From NCBI GenBank assembly GCA_015956445.1, contig WIUZ02000027.1, positions 110,363 to 174,362 of the forward strand: a stretch of DNA of 64,000 nt, in the 5' to 3' direction. The position numbers were made by a program, and so were the translations under genes. The notes below the pieces were generated by a model. It ran no database searches, was not told where the DNA came from, and saw only the letters and a list, made by a program, of their open reading frames with translations. The DNA is from Thelephora terrestris. Taxonomy: Eukaryota; Basidiomycota; Agaricomycetes; Thelephorales; Thelephoraceae. Below are positions 11,151 to 21,479 of the stretch, piece by piece; within the stretch, counting starts at the first letter, position 1, and every line of letters begins with the position of its first letter.

Positions 11151-11272
11151 ATTGTGACTTACCAATTGTTTTGTAAAATAACTCGCGGCGTCACTAGCAC
11201 TTGTTCCCAAAAGCAGTCATATGGTATTGGAATCTAAGGGCCTCGAAATGATACATCATACATTACTACCGG

Positions 11273-14200
11273 TCAGACCATATTGTAATCGCATGTGTAA
11301 ATCTGTCCGTGGAGCCATCGATCAAAGTCAGTGTCTCTTCCAGGATTCTCAAGGCCCTCCCTAATTGTGAGGTGATCTCTCATCAACTTTAGCAGTGCAC
11401 CGTTGACCTGAATGCCTAGCCTGTCGAAGCATGTATTAACCCTCAGAGGGGGGGGGAACTCCGCCTGTTCTTGGTCCGGCTGCTCGATCATTCCGATATC
11501 GACATGGACCTAGGGAGCGAGGGGACCGTGAGTTTTCTTTTGAAATGGGGGAGCTGTTTGAGAATGTGCTTACAGCCCTGGTGTTCTGTGTGTCTAGTTG
11601 TTGGGTTCCATGCCAGTACACCCACAGCATTCTCACCCTCAAGAGGCCGTTCTCTCTCTCCTTTTCCATCTCTTCATCGGCTATGAAACCGTCTGGAAGC
11701 AAAACGTGTCCAGGGCAATTCAAGTACTCTCCGAAGGACCTTATGACAATTTCCCCCAACATCGAGGGATCTGTCACCACCGGCGCGGGATCGAAGACAA
11801 GGCGGATCTTCTCCCGGGTCCACAAATCTTCAACGCAGCGGATGGACGACACGGATAACTCTAGGGCTATCGCTGCGGTTCTACCAAGACTTCTACAGGC
11901 CTTTGTTGCGTGTCGCACCCGATACGTCAGCATCGCTCATTAACAATGGTGCTGGACCTACCTGGAGCCAAGGAGCAGCGCCTTGGAAGCACCTTCGGAA
12001 GCCCTTCAACATCTCCACAAATTGTATTGTGGAGAGGAAGTTGGCATTTCCAAACATTGCGGAGGTGACGATGGCTGTTGTCCACTGAACGTGGTTGGTT
12101 TTCCGTCCGGTCTGAGTCACTTTCTGCAGCTGAAGAATAGCTATCACTATCTGCAATCAAACACCAACAGGTAGCAATCACTCACTTCGATGCCAAGGTC
12201 AACAATAAGGTCCTGGACCAAAGTTCGATGGCCCGTTGGAAGGTCCCTCCAGTCTTGACCTGGAAGGACGATCATCCAAGGAAGCAAGATCCTAGCCTTG
12301 GACTTCTGGAGTTGATTGATGAAGCTGAGGCTCAGATCCATTGGAGCCCTTGGGTCGGACCGTTCTTCAACATTGGAAAGGAGTGCGTATATGACTGCTG
12401 GGGATACAGGGTGGACACCGTCCCCACTGAGCAATGCCAACGCAATCAATGCGCCCGAAACTTTCCAGTAAGCACGGTCGGTGACAGGCGAGTCATCGGG
12501 GACCATGGTGCTGTCGATAACCTTCCAACAGCCTTCGCGCTCAGCCATGAGGTGTAGTGCTTCTCGAAACGCACTTCTCCGGGGTCCCACTCCTTGAGCA
12601 TTGCCACTGGTGGGTATACGTCTGAGCACCCTCACTTAAAGATTCACCAGACTGGACTCACCATATATACTCCACGTTGTAATGGATGACAACGGTGGGG
12701 TCCAGGGGTATTTGATCGGCGCTTGGCTCAAGGGTTGTGCCCGCTGGAGGAGCAAAGGTTCCATCAGAATCTCCAAGTGTGAGGTCAATCTCGGGCGAAA
12801 TCCTCCATTCGACAAATTTGAACAAAAGTTCCCCCAGCTCCCTACTGGTACCTGCCTGGAACCGAACCTCGACAGGGGAATAGGTACTGTAGCGACGAGG
12901 GTTGGGCTGGTCACTTGGTGATATCCGATCAGGCCATTGTACAGCAGAATCCCGACACGAAATGTCAAAGGGTGAGAGGGCGAAGGGGGGTTCGAGTGGT
13001 TGGGTTTGGGTAAACCCAACAATCCCAGATTCTCGTGCTTTGCCTTTGCCAACCGGCTCCAGGCCGACAGGCTGAGGAAGATCATTTTAACGAGAGGATG
13101 ACATGCGCTCTGAAACAATCCGAGTGCTTACCGGTGGGTTCTACAAACGGAGTTCAATAATCAGCGCGCGTTCGATAATTGTATCGCACAGTTTCTAAAT
13201 TACCTTGCGAGTTTTCTTCAAATGCCTTGCACCCTCTATGGCAGTTTCGATGGGCACTGCCCCTGCCTGTCCGATGTCCTGGTGAGCCAACAAATGGCAA
13301 GAGAGATGGACTAAAACTTACAACTTCTCTGCCAGTGTTATGAGATGCTGCCCTGCTCCGCTTGTTCGCCTTTGGCTGGGTCTGGGGTTTTGTGATCAGC
13401 AGGTGGATTGCGGGGGATTGGTTGTAAATCCCTACTGGATTGGTTTGTTCAAGAAGCGCAGCAAGCACTGCTTCTAGGTCGTCATCCGCGACATAGTCCC
13501 CCATGCTAATCATCTTGTCGGTTTGTAGACTCCCGGATGGCAAGGGGGTAAAGACCGGGTCGGGACTGAGAGAGGGGCTCGAGCTGCTTGGGTCGGGACC
13601 AAGAGAGGGGCTTAAGCTGCTGGGACATCGTAGGTCCTTGGTTCCACAAAGATCTGTGACGGAATCGAAGACCTCAACTAGGTCTCTAAATTCCTTGGCC
13701 AGGACACGATATGCAAAGCATTCGTGAGAACCAAACCGACAGATATTGGTGGGGATCTCCACCATTCTGCTGAGGCTTGTGAGAGAGCCTTCGACGAACC
13801 CGGTGAATCGAGGAGCTTCTCCGGATTAGATACAGGTATCCGCCAAATACGCTTGAAATCGAAATTACTCACCGATAACAATTAACCGATCAGGAATGGG
13901 GTCTTCGTCTGGCCCAGAAATAGGGTTTGTCACCGCAAGGCTCCCCCTCAAATAATCCAGGGTCCACTGCGATGAAGAGATATGTTCTGGGTGAACCAGA
14001 ATGTACCTTTTATCGCTCCGACCCCTGGCTGGTTTTATCCCACATTTCACGAATGTCCAGCAGGTGCTATTTGCAGAGGGGGGCTGGTTGGCGGGCCTTG
14101 GGGGAAGCTGAATCCTGGCTGGTAAGGAAGAAATGCCATCCGTGATCTTCCTATCAAACAGACTCCAATTGGATTGCAGCAGTTCATCGTCGGTGAATCT

Positions 14201-14846
14201 GAGGTGGAAGACCAGACCAATGTCGAACATCCGCTGGGCGAATGGTCCAAATGTTCCGTTTGAAATCTCAAACCTGGGAATGCCGGGTTGCAGCTCTTCG
14301 ATGCTGTCGGGGAACTGGGAAATCTGGCAGGAGGGTTAGGTGAGCGCATGTGAGAGTGGAGTTGATTGGAAAAACAAAACAGCAATACATTGAGAGGGAA
14401 AAACAGGACGGAAACATTTCTGTCAACAGGGTTCGATGCTGACGGTTCTTCGTAGGCTCTGGCGACCTGGGTTTTCCTCTTGGTCTTGTTGCTGTTCCTG
14501 GCTATGCTCCTCTTTCGGTTCTCCTCGCTTGTCGACGAAGCTTGGTTTTCACGCGGACGGAACTGCCGAAGTATTGGTGCTGATTGATTCAAGGGGATTC
14601 CAAAAGGAAGGCCTGGGCGTGAATCAATGGAGGCGGGAGGGATAGGTCCAGCGAACGGTTGGTAGAGGTGAATAGGCCTGTGAGGGCCAGGTGCTTGGTG
14701 AGTAGTAGGCATGGGAGGAGCGTGGGCTGGAGAGAAACGATCATTTTGGTTGGCTGCGTCCAGCAAAGGGGGGGGGGAGATCGATGAAGGGTTTCGCCGT
14801 GAAAGCAAACGCAGAGGTTGCCGTTGGGGATCTGGATATGTGTCAA
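11273..14846 (-). CDS. Large HECT-like-domain protein, multi-exon
   Basis: Reading right to left: a proline/serine-rich, basic N-terminal part (about 14800-14400, with NSNKTKRKTQVARAYEEPSA), a conserved-looking middle (14230-13865, FVKCGIKPARGRSDKRYILV), a Ser/Pro linker (13765-13300), then the C-terminal domain. The latter includes RYSTYSPVEVRFQAGTS, ISPEIDLTLGDSDGTFAPP, an exon with WKVIDSTMVPDDSPVTDRA and GALIALALLSGDGVHPVSPA, and a final exon with TDFDRWLHGQIYTCDYN. This resembles the C-terminal HECT-like region of an expanded Agaricomycete family I recall. HECT domains transfer ubiquitin through a catalytic cysteine, which I could not locate with confidence, so activity is open. Introns near 12640 and 12190-12140 are short. 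The start is uncertain, and exon limits between 12060 and 11930 are not resolved. Confidence 0.5.
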
Positions 14847-15220
14847 TCAGTTAGCAGGTATGACAAGTAACCTATGGGGGAAAGGAAGCAACGGCGGTTT
14901 GTTGTTCATTCCAGTAAACCGGCAATGAAGAGTGAGAGACAGGGAAAGAGAACATAGCATTCATGGCCGGTAAACCAGCCATGAATACGAGTACGGGAAT
15001 TGCTCACATATTCCAAGCAGGTGCAAGTCTGAACCCCGCATGGCCTCCGATTTAGAGCTTGATTAGGTGGGGGGGGGGGTGGTGCCATCCAGACATCATT
15101 TCGAGGCTCAGGAGGGTTGCAGGGGGGAATACAGGGCAGGGAAAAGTGGGCAAAGAAGAACGAGGGTGGCTTAGACTTCTTTGTATCAGCTATTATCCCC
15201 AAGCCGAGCGTGGGTTTACT
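14847..15220. other. Intergenic upstream of the HECT-like gene
   Basis: Contains a run of ten or more G near 15068. No gene supported. Confidence 0.35.
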
Positions 15221-15390
15221 TGCCGGCACCAGAGACGGAGGGTCCGCTGGCGCCAGAGACGGAGGTTTTTCCGACCCCAGGAGACGGAGGTTTTACTGAC
15301 ACCAGAGACAGAGGGTTTTGCCGATGCCAGACGCAGATGTTTCGCTGACGCTGGAGACGGAGGTTTCACTGATGCTCAAGTGGAAGCTAA
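15221..15390. repeat. Minisatellite, about 24-25-bp unit, six to seven copies
   Basis: Units follow the pattern GACACCAGAGACGGAGGTTTT with point changes. The frame across it is arginine-rich and not taken as a gene. Confidence 0.8.
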
Positions 15391-15868
15391 GCGGAGCGAA
15401 CAAGCTTTTTTTGACATGGCTCAGAAGCTGTTCCACCCCGTCGCCATGACATGACATATGTCATAGAAAAAAGATGGAACTATAATATCTTTTCAGGTAC
15501 GGATAATTTATACTATCGTTATTTTAATTATAATGACATAAATAAATACATTATTCATTTGTGATCAGGAGATTTAAGCATAACCGTTGACAATGGAGAA
15601 TGTTGTTTGATGGGATGGAGTGATGACAAGTGGGATTTGATGGCGCATTGTCAGAAGCCAATCCCAGGGGTATCGACCGGGTGTTGAGAATGGGTTAGCC
15701 ACTATCTGACTCCTTCCCACTCTCGCTCACTCTCACTCACTCTGGATAATCGCTATCCACCTTCTATCACTTTAGGTAACTGCTCTTCACTCCAACTCAT
15801 CCTTCTCCATTGCAGAACCGGTGTGCCAAAAGAATGAGGTGGATTTTTGTCCAGAGAATCCCTTCATA
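15391..15868. other. AT-rich intergenic leading to the retroelement
   Basis: The first 150 bases are markedly AT-rich. The stretch should hold the 5' LTR of the gag element if one survives, but it does not match the region before the second 30-bp repeat at 19570. Confidence 0.35.
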
Positions 15869-15901
15869 CCATCGGACTCTAGCCCACATAGCCCCTGTTC
15901 A
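15869..15901 (+). repeat. Putative LTR 3' end, 30-bp direct repeat copy 1
   Basis: Thirty bases (15869-15898), holding TCGGACTCTAGCCCACATAG, recur exactly at 19570-19599. Both copies are followed within three bases by CA, the usual LTR end. Here the tRNA-complementary sequence starts two bases later. Only these 30 bases match, so a full LTR pair is not established. Confidence 0.5.
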
Positions 15902-15903
15902 CC

Positions 15904-15979
15904 TGGAACCCACGCCGGGACTCGAACCCGGAACCTTCAGATTAGAAGTCTGATATCATAACCATTAGACAACCTCCCT
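15904..15979 (-). tRNA. tRNA-Arg(TCT)-like sequence, probably an extended primer-binding site
   Basis: On the minus strand the sequence folds as most of a tRNA. It has a D-arm, an anticodon stem TCAGA/TCTGA around loop CTTCTAA (anticodon TCT, Arg), variable AGGTT, and a T-arm CCGGG-TTCGAGT-CCCGG. The 3' acceptor strand is CGTGGGT, then T and CCA. The CCA is present in the DNA, which nuclear tRNA genes do not encode. The 5' acceptor strand (AGGGAGG) pairs at only three of seven positions, so it is not a working tRNA gene. On the plus strand it begins TGG two bases after a TG..CA-type LTR end and precedes the gag frame by about 115 bases, which is exactly the layout of a retroelement primer-binding site. 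Complementarity spans about 69 bases instead of the usual 8-18. Confidence 0.65.
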
Positions 15980-16021
15980 AACCCTCGCGACTTTCCCCCC
16001 TTCCCTCTAAAGCCATCTACC

Positions 16022-18247
16022 ATGCCAACTGGATATTCCCTCTATGATCTCAACCGCCTTATCGAGCACACTGCGGACTATCGGGATATGAATCGCGAAC
16101 AGCTCCACACCTATTACGAGCGATTCCTCTCCATGAGCGACTATCTTGTTGACAATGACGACCTCTGTGACTCCCGATGTGGCACTTTCTATCTTCAAGG
16201 TTTCCCTCACCCAATCCGTGTAGAGATTCGTCAGAGGCTCTCGAAAACAAGGCCCTATGATAAAGTATATCATCTTGATGATGTTCATGAAGCTGCACTC
16301 TTTATCTTCGCCGCCAGGCCTCGCGACGGTCGCGATCCTCCCGATCATCAGCGCCGTGATAGACAATTCGAGGAATTTCTTGCTATGTTTGCTGAACTCC
16401 TTGCTACCAATGCGCTAAATCCGGTCGCTCATCCCTACTCTCAGCGTCTTCCTTCTCCTACTCCAGGAGGAGTAGTTCAAAACCCCCCCCGGTGGAGCCT
16501 AGCCTGTGTCTTCTGCGATTCGCGCGAACATCTTGTTCGCAGTTGTCCAACAGCTGCTCACTACCTTGAGCAGGGATGGATAATCCGAAACAGCTCTGGG
16601 AAACTCGCTTTTCCCACTGGACACTCGATTCCTCAGAGGGTTCCTGGAACAACCTTGCAGGACCTCGTCATCAAGTATTGGGACTCTCGACGTCTTCGCG
16701 ACGAAGAACAGAACCATCGCGACGCTTTTGGGACAGACTCCCCTGCAGGTTCTAACCACAACAGCGGAGTCGACCCTGAGCAGGAGCAGATGGAGTTTTG
16801 GCAAGCTCGTATTGAGGTTCTCACGAAGAGAAGAGAAGAACTGCGCAGGAAAGCTGAGACTAGTCCTCAGATTAGTCCTCCTCGTCACCAGACCCCGCCA
16901 GCATCCCCTCAGCCTCGCGATCCATCCCCTCAGCGTTCTTATCCACCTCCCGAACCTCCCTACCCATCTCCTCAGCATCCCTACCTATCTCCTCAGCCTC
17001 ACGATCTATTCCCTCAGTCTCCCGACCGATCTCCCCAGCATCCCTACTCACCCTCTCAGTCTCCCTGCCCATCTACTCAGTCTCCCTCTCCGTTTCAGCT
17101 GGTGCCGATGCAACTCAACGCTGTCTATGCTGATATCCAACGGAGAAGACAAGAACGAGCCTGGGAAGCTGAGCCTGATTCCCAGACCAGTCCTATCCGT
17201 TGCCAAAACCCCCTAGTACCTCCCCAGCCTTCCCACACCTTCGCTCAGCTTCGCGACGTGTCTCCCGAGCTCTCCTATGTTTCCTCTCAGTTCTACACAT
17301 CCCCTCAGCCTGTCTACGCACCTGAGCCTCCCTACACATCGTCCCAGCCTCCCCATGCATCGCTACAGCCTCCCTATCATCGCGATCATTCTTTTGATAG
17401 CGAGGAGCCCATCGTGAATGTTGAGGAAGAAGACGATCTTCTCGATTCCTACCTTTCCACCTTCTTCGGGCCGGAAGACGCTTCTCCCGACATCCCTACA
17501 GTCGCGAGTCGCGACCCTCCCATCCCTACAACTTCGCTTGAGGTTGTCTCCATCCCTCCTCCCTTCTCCTCTCCCTGTTCCGAATCTTCGTCCAACAGCT
17601 TCCCTACTACCTCTTTCGCCTCTCCCTACACTTCCTCTATCTCTTCCCCACTATCATACATGCCTTCTCCTTCGCTATTCAAGTCTCCCTCATTACTTCA
17701 GTCTCCCTTTACACTCGTAGCCTCCCCTTCCCTATCTTCCTCACTCCACAAGCCAACTTCACATTTCCATCACAATTCCCCTTCCCTATTCACTTCCCTT
17801 CATAGTTCTCCTTCCCTATTTCATTCCCTTCAGGATTCGAGTTCGCTACCTCCTTCTGTTTGCGGTTCTCCGCCTCTAGCCCATCCCTGTGACGATTACC
17901 TTTCCCTATCTACTTCCCCCACTTCCCTACACCACGAATCTTCTCCCTACTCTTGTTCTGGTTCTACTCCCCGTTGTTTCCCACGCGATTTATCTAGTCC
18001 TCTTCACGATTTATGTTATCCCCCTCCCGATCTATCTCTTTCACTTCCCGACTTTTCTCCCTTTTCTGCTTCTCTTCCTCCGTTATTGTTTTTGAGCAGC
18101 TCTTCATCTATTGCATCTGTTCGTAGTCCTACTCCCCAGTTCCCTATTCCCCCAGCAGACCATCGCGATGTTCCACTCCTCCGATCTCCCTTCTCAGTGG
18201 CAAGTCATCTGGACGGCTCCCTTCCTCTCCTGACCACACCCCTTTGA
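16022..18247 (+). CDS. Gag-like protein of a retroelement, 741 aa
   Basis: One uninterrupted frame from an ATG in good context (TACCATGCC). Residues 1-100 form a helical capsid-like region (MPTGYSLYDLNRLIEH, FYLQGFPHPIRVEIRQRL). A zinc knuckle C-x2-C-x4-H-x4-C (CVFCDSREHLVRSC) follows at about residues 161-174. Residues 280-470 are Pro/Ser/Gln repeats (variants of SPQHPYLSPQ), and from about 500 on a Ser/Pro/Leu-rich low-complexity tail. No protease, reverse transcriptase, RNase H or integrase follows, so it is a gag-only or gutted element. It would package element RNA. The coding strand becomes extremely pyrimidine-rich after 16860. The frame is long and open, which argues for recent activity or selection. 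The knuckle makes the gag call fairly safe; superfamily is unknown. Confidence 0.7.
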   Translation: MPTGYSLYDLNRLIEHTADYRDMNREQLHTYYERFLSMSDYLVDNDDLCDSRCGTFYLQGFPHPIRVEIRQRLSKTRPYDKVYHLDDVHEAALFIFAARPRDGRDPPDHQRRDRQFEEFLAMFAELLATNALNPVAHPYSQRLPSPTPGGVVQNPPRWSLACVFCDSREHLVRSCPTAAHYLEQGWIIRNSSGKLAFPTGHSIPQRVPGTTLQDLVIKYWDSRRLRDEEQNHRDAFGTDSPAGSNHNSGVDPEQEQMEFWQARIEVLTKRREELRRKAETSPQISPPRHQTPPASPQPRDPSPQRSYPPPEPPYPSPQHPYLSPQPHDLFPQSPDRSPQHPYSPSQSPCPSTQSPSPFQLVPMQLNAVYADIQRRRQERAWEAEPDSQTSPIRCQNPLVPPQPSHTFAQLRDVSPELSYVSSQFYTSPQPVYAPEPPYTSSQPPHASLQPPYHRDHSFDSEEPIVNVEEEDDLLDSYLSTFFGPEDASPDIPTVASRDPPIPTTSLEVVSIPPPFSSPCSESSSNSFPTTSFASPYTSSISSPLSYMPSPSLFKSPSLLQSPFTLVASPSLSSSLHKPTSHFHHNSPSLFTSLHSSPSLFHSLQDSSSLPPSVCGSPPLAHPCDDYLSLSTSPTSLHHESSPYSCSGSTPRCFPRDLSSPLHDLCYPPPDLSLSLPDFSPFSASLPPLLFLSSSSSIASVRSPTPQFPIPPADHRDVPLLRSPFSVASHLDGSLPLLTTPL

Positions 18248-19536
18248 TTCCCGAAGCTTCCCTATGGTTTCCCTCCCATTCACGAGGCTTCCCTACAGCT
18301 GCCCCCTTCATTTATTCACCGCATCTTCACTCATCCCGAAGTTTCCCTACACCCTTCCTCCAATTTTCGACATCTCCCTACCGCTTGCTTTTGGCTCCCG
18401 AGGTCTCCCTTTGCCCATCCTCTCACCCTATATTGCTCCCCTCCATTCCCTTACTCCCATTTTCTTCGGGATCACATTGGGACGAGCCAGTTGGTATCAG
18501 AAGTCCCAAGGAGTCCTCCCTATTCTTTGGACAACCGAGGACGGTTGTATTCTGAAGTCCCAAGGAGATGACATGCCTCCATTCTCTGGAGTACTCGTCG
18601 GCGACATTCCCTACGTCCCTTTCCCTCGGGATGCTTCGCGATGTTTCGCGACGTTCCTATGCTCTCTATACCTCCCTACCCCTCCCTATGCATCCCTATA
18701 CTTCCCTACATACCCGTATATCTCCCTTTACCTCACTACTCCCTTCCCTATACTAACATACTCGTCCCGATGCTTCGCGACCTTCCCGATGTTTTAGTAT
18801 TCTCCCTATCTCTCACTACCCCCCCCCCCCCGACCTCCCTATATCCCTCTCAACACTACACCATTCGCGACCCCTCCATATATCTTCTCCCGACTTCCCT
18901 ATACCTTCGCGATATCTCCCTACACCATTCCCCTCGATCTCTCGATCCCTATGCTCGATCATTCCCTTTTGGTTCATTTCTCAACCACATCTCTTTCCTT
19001 GGTCGTTCCCTTCGATCCCTCGCCCTCCCTATGTCATAGACTCGTCATTAGGTCTTTTGACATCATTTGGTTCATTCCCTCTTGCTTCCTACGTTCTCAG
19101 AGCCTCCTAGATTAGTATATAAGCCTCTGTATTCGATAGACTCACCAGGGACCAATCCAGGGGACTGATTCCCATGTTTTCCTCTCCCTATCCTTCTCCT
19201 CTCGTCGTCATCGTCTCCCTATAGTCTCCTGCGTCTTCCCTATCGTTCTCGTCGTCATACCTGTGTCCCTGCGTTCTCGTCGTCGTCTCTAGTGTCCTGT
19301 CGTCATCCCGAAGATCCCGACCTCCCGAAGTTCTCATCGTCGTCCCGAAGTTTTCCCTCGTCGTTCCTTTGTCTGTTTCATTGATTCCCTTCTGTTATCT
19401 TTAGTTATCTTTAGTTCCCTCTTGATATCTACTTCTCCCTACACGTCCCGACGTTCCCGACGTTTCACTACATTTCCCTACAGTTCCCTACGTGTCCCTA
19501 CGGAGCTAGGAGGCATCGTACGACCAAGGACCACCT
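18248..19536. other. Pyrimidine-rich low-complexity tract downstream of gag
   Basis: Dominated by C and T on the plus strand, with many TCCCTA and TTCCCTA words and a run of 12 or so C near 18822. Scattered CATCGTCGTC words appear near 19200-19360. TAGTATATAAGCC near 19112 is a TATA-like element that could belong to a 3' LTR. No polymerase domains and no supported gene. Confidence 0.6.
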
Positions 19537-19791
19537 TCATCGACGTTGACAGGGCACCCCATCTTCTCCCCATCGGACTCTAGCCCACATAGCCCCTGTC
19601 CAACGGTTGAGCCATCGGTCGACCTCGATCAGGTCTCGCTGAATGGTGTCGTCCCGTTCCTTCAAGGACTCGACCAACCGGTTGTGTTCTTCGCGCATCG
19701 CTAGCATCTCGCTCTCAAACATAACGCGGAGCGTATCGTTCATCAGGAGCAGCGTCTTCTTCGTGTCCAACGCTTCTGACACTGGGGACAA
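19537..19791 (-). pseudogene. Coiled-coil protein exon fragment
   Basis: An 84-residue frame rich in Glu, Leu and Arg (EREEHNRLVES-like heptads; MREEHNRLVESLKERDD) ending in RWLNRW. The 30-bp repeat shared with 15869 lies inside this frame, at 19570-19599. In style it resembles the coiled-coil exon of the 2763-4027 gene, but the alignment is too weak to call homology. Probably an isolated exon or relic. Confidence 0.35.
19570..19602 (+). repeat. Putative LTR 3' end, 30-bp direct repeat copy 2
   Basis: Exact copy of 15869-15898, followed by CCA. With the first copy it brackets the gag element (3.7 kb apart). Upstream sequence does not match, so the left and right ends are not ordinary identical LTRs. 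Confidence 0.45.
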
Positions 19792-19797
19792 AGTCTA

Positions 19798-20510
19798 GTG
19801 TTCCGGCCCGGTACACTGCAAATACACTGCAAGGAAATGGATAATTTACTTGCACTAATCCTGCTGGGGTCATGTCAATTCCATTCAAAATGTTCCTTAC
19901 CTGTGTGCCTGCAGTTTACTGACTCAGTTATTTTCAAGGACACCCACAGTGTCCCTGAGGTTTCCATCATGTATTTCACCTTAAGTACATCCCAAGTTTC
20001 CATGTTGTGTACCTGCGCAGGACACCGCAATCACTTTTTCCCAGTACATTTAGAGTGTTCCTGTTGTGGTTTCCCTTACCAGTTTCCCTGCCCAGTAAAC
20101 TAACAGTTCATTTCAAGTGTTCCTATATATTTTCCATATGATGTCCCCTGGCTGTTCCACCTAAAATACACCACAAAATTCCCTCGCTGTTTCTTTGTGA
20201 TTTCCCGAACCAGGACATTCACGGTGTTCCGCGAGTGTGACGGAAGTGTGACGGGCACGCCGATCGCGGTTTACCGAGCTTGGACACCGCGGTGGCACCG
20301 CGGTGTCCCGATCGCGTGAACCCGCGGTGTTCCGCGCCGGTTCACCAAAGGCTCATTCGGGGTGTTCCGCGTTGGAAACCGGACATCGGTAAGCCCTCGT
20401 TTCATTAAGAGTGTTCCGACCCGTCTCATCCCCAGTACACCGGTCAGTTCTTTTGGGATGTCCCAAAGGTTTCCCCACCCGGTACACCTCGGGAACACCG
20501 CAACACGAAA
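19798..20510. repeat. Degenerate repeat field with GTGTTCC and GTACAC words
   Basis: GTGTTCC, GTTTCC and TGTCCC recur every 25-60 bases, alternating with GTACAC/GGAACACC. The left half is AT-richer and the right half contains CACCGCGG palindromes (20286-20305). No coding frame is convincing. It looks like an eroded satellite. Confidence 0.5.
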
Positions 20511-20639
20511 ACGACATCAGACGTCGGGTTTGGGTTGGTGTTGGGTGTGTTGGTGGGTGTCGTCGTCGTCGTTACTCTCGTGGTCTGTAGGGAGGTTGGG
20601 AGACATCGTGGTTCATTATTTAATGTGTATGTTAGGTCT

Positions 20640-20830
20640 ATGTTAGAAACATGTAGATATGTCGGAGATAAAGAAAGATATGTTATAAAGATGTAGATAT
20701 GTTATAGAGATGTAGATATGTCGAAGATTAAGAAAGATGTGTTAGGAAGAAGTAGATATGTCGAAGATAAAGAAAGATATGTTAGAAAGATGTAGATATG
20801 TCGATGATAAAGAAAGATAAAGAAAATAAC
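20640..20830. repeat. AT-rich minisatellite, about 40-bp unit, four to five copies
   Basis: Units contain GATGTAGATATGTCGAAGAT then AAGAAAGATATGTTAGAAA. The array directly abuts the broken glucan synthase piece. Confidence 0.8.
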
Positions 20831-20867
20831 GGTCGTTGGGGTTCCCGCGACATTCCGATGTCCGTGA

Positions 20868-21290
20868 AACCGGGTACCTTCTAACGGTCGCCGCGATAGC
20901 CTGGTCCCAAGTCGAATAGAAAATGGCGGAGGACAACTCGTCCATGCGAGCAGGGTACGGGTCGGCCTTCGTTTGAGCACGGAACACAGGGGAATCTAGA
21001 ATGATGTAGGTGAAATTGTCCAGAGTGTGAGCCCCGACCAAGCCAGGGTGGCGTCGTCGACTGCCGACATCCAGGCGATAAATGGCTCGGGAGGAGCAGT
21101 CATGTTGACGTAGCTGGGAGCAGCGGAGTTGGGAGGAAGGCGGTCAAGGACACCATCACCATCGACATCGCCGTAGAAATAGTCGTCGTCCGTCGGCGAG
21201 ATGTGTCGTCCGGAACTCGACGGACCTGGGCCAGGGTTCCCTTGGGCGCCAGCCTCCGACAACTCATCGATAGGCGTGATTGGTGGGGGT
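20868..21290 (-). pseudogene. ags1: Alpha-1,3-glucan synthase fragment with internal deletion
   Basis: Two blocks typical of fungal alpha-1,3-glucan synthase lie side by side. The first (21262 to about 21045) has [32 protein letters not shown] and [14 protein letters not shown]. The second (about 21041 to 20870) has [20 protein letters not shown] and [18 protein letters not shown], the start of the glycosyltransferase domain. In intact enzymes a membrane segment and the first glycosyltransferase residues separate these blocks. Here that stretch is missing and the second block is in another frame. After RRYP the match ends at the minisatellite. The enzyme makes cell-wall alpha-glucan at the plasma membrane; this copy cannot. 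No normal start or rest of the gene (normally over 2000 aa) is present. Confidence 0.85.
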
Positions 21291-21479
21291 GAGGTCGAGG
21301 GTGGTAGAGTTGCTCAGCGGGGACGGGGGAAGATTTCCTGTGGCAAAAGTCGAGCGCTTCGGTCTAGAGATAAGCCAGCAAGACTTGAATGGCGGTGGAG
21401 CGTCCGGAGCGAGCTAACGAAGGGGAGTCAGTCTAAGAAAATCAAGTCGATGAGTTTCAAACGCGCCGTCTCCTAAGTC

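Noticed and set aside
15908-15979. A functional tRNA-Arg gene
   Set aside because: Only three of seven acceptor pairs form, and CCA is encoded; both fit a primer-binding copy better than a gene.
16059-17072. Antisense frames across gag rich in Glu and Arg (REVREVD-type)
   Set aside because: They are the complement of the Pro/Ser repeats and carry no independent support.
18600-19500. Telomere-like sequence because of many CCCTA words
   Set aside because: The words are scattered and not a tandem TTAGGG/CCCTAA array.
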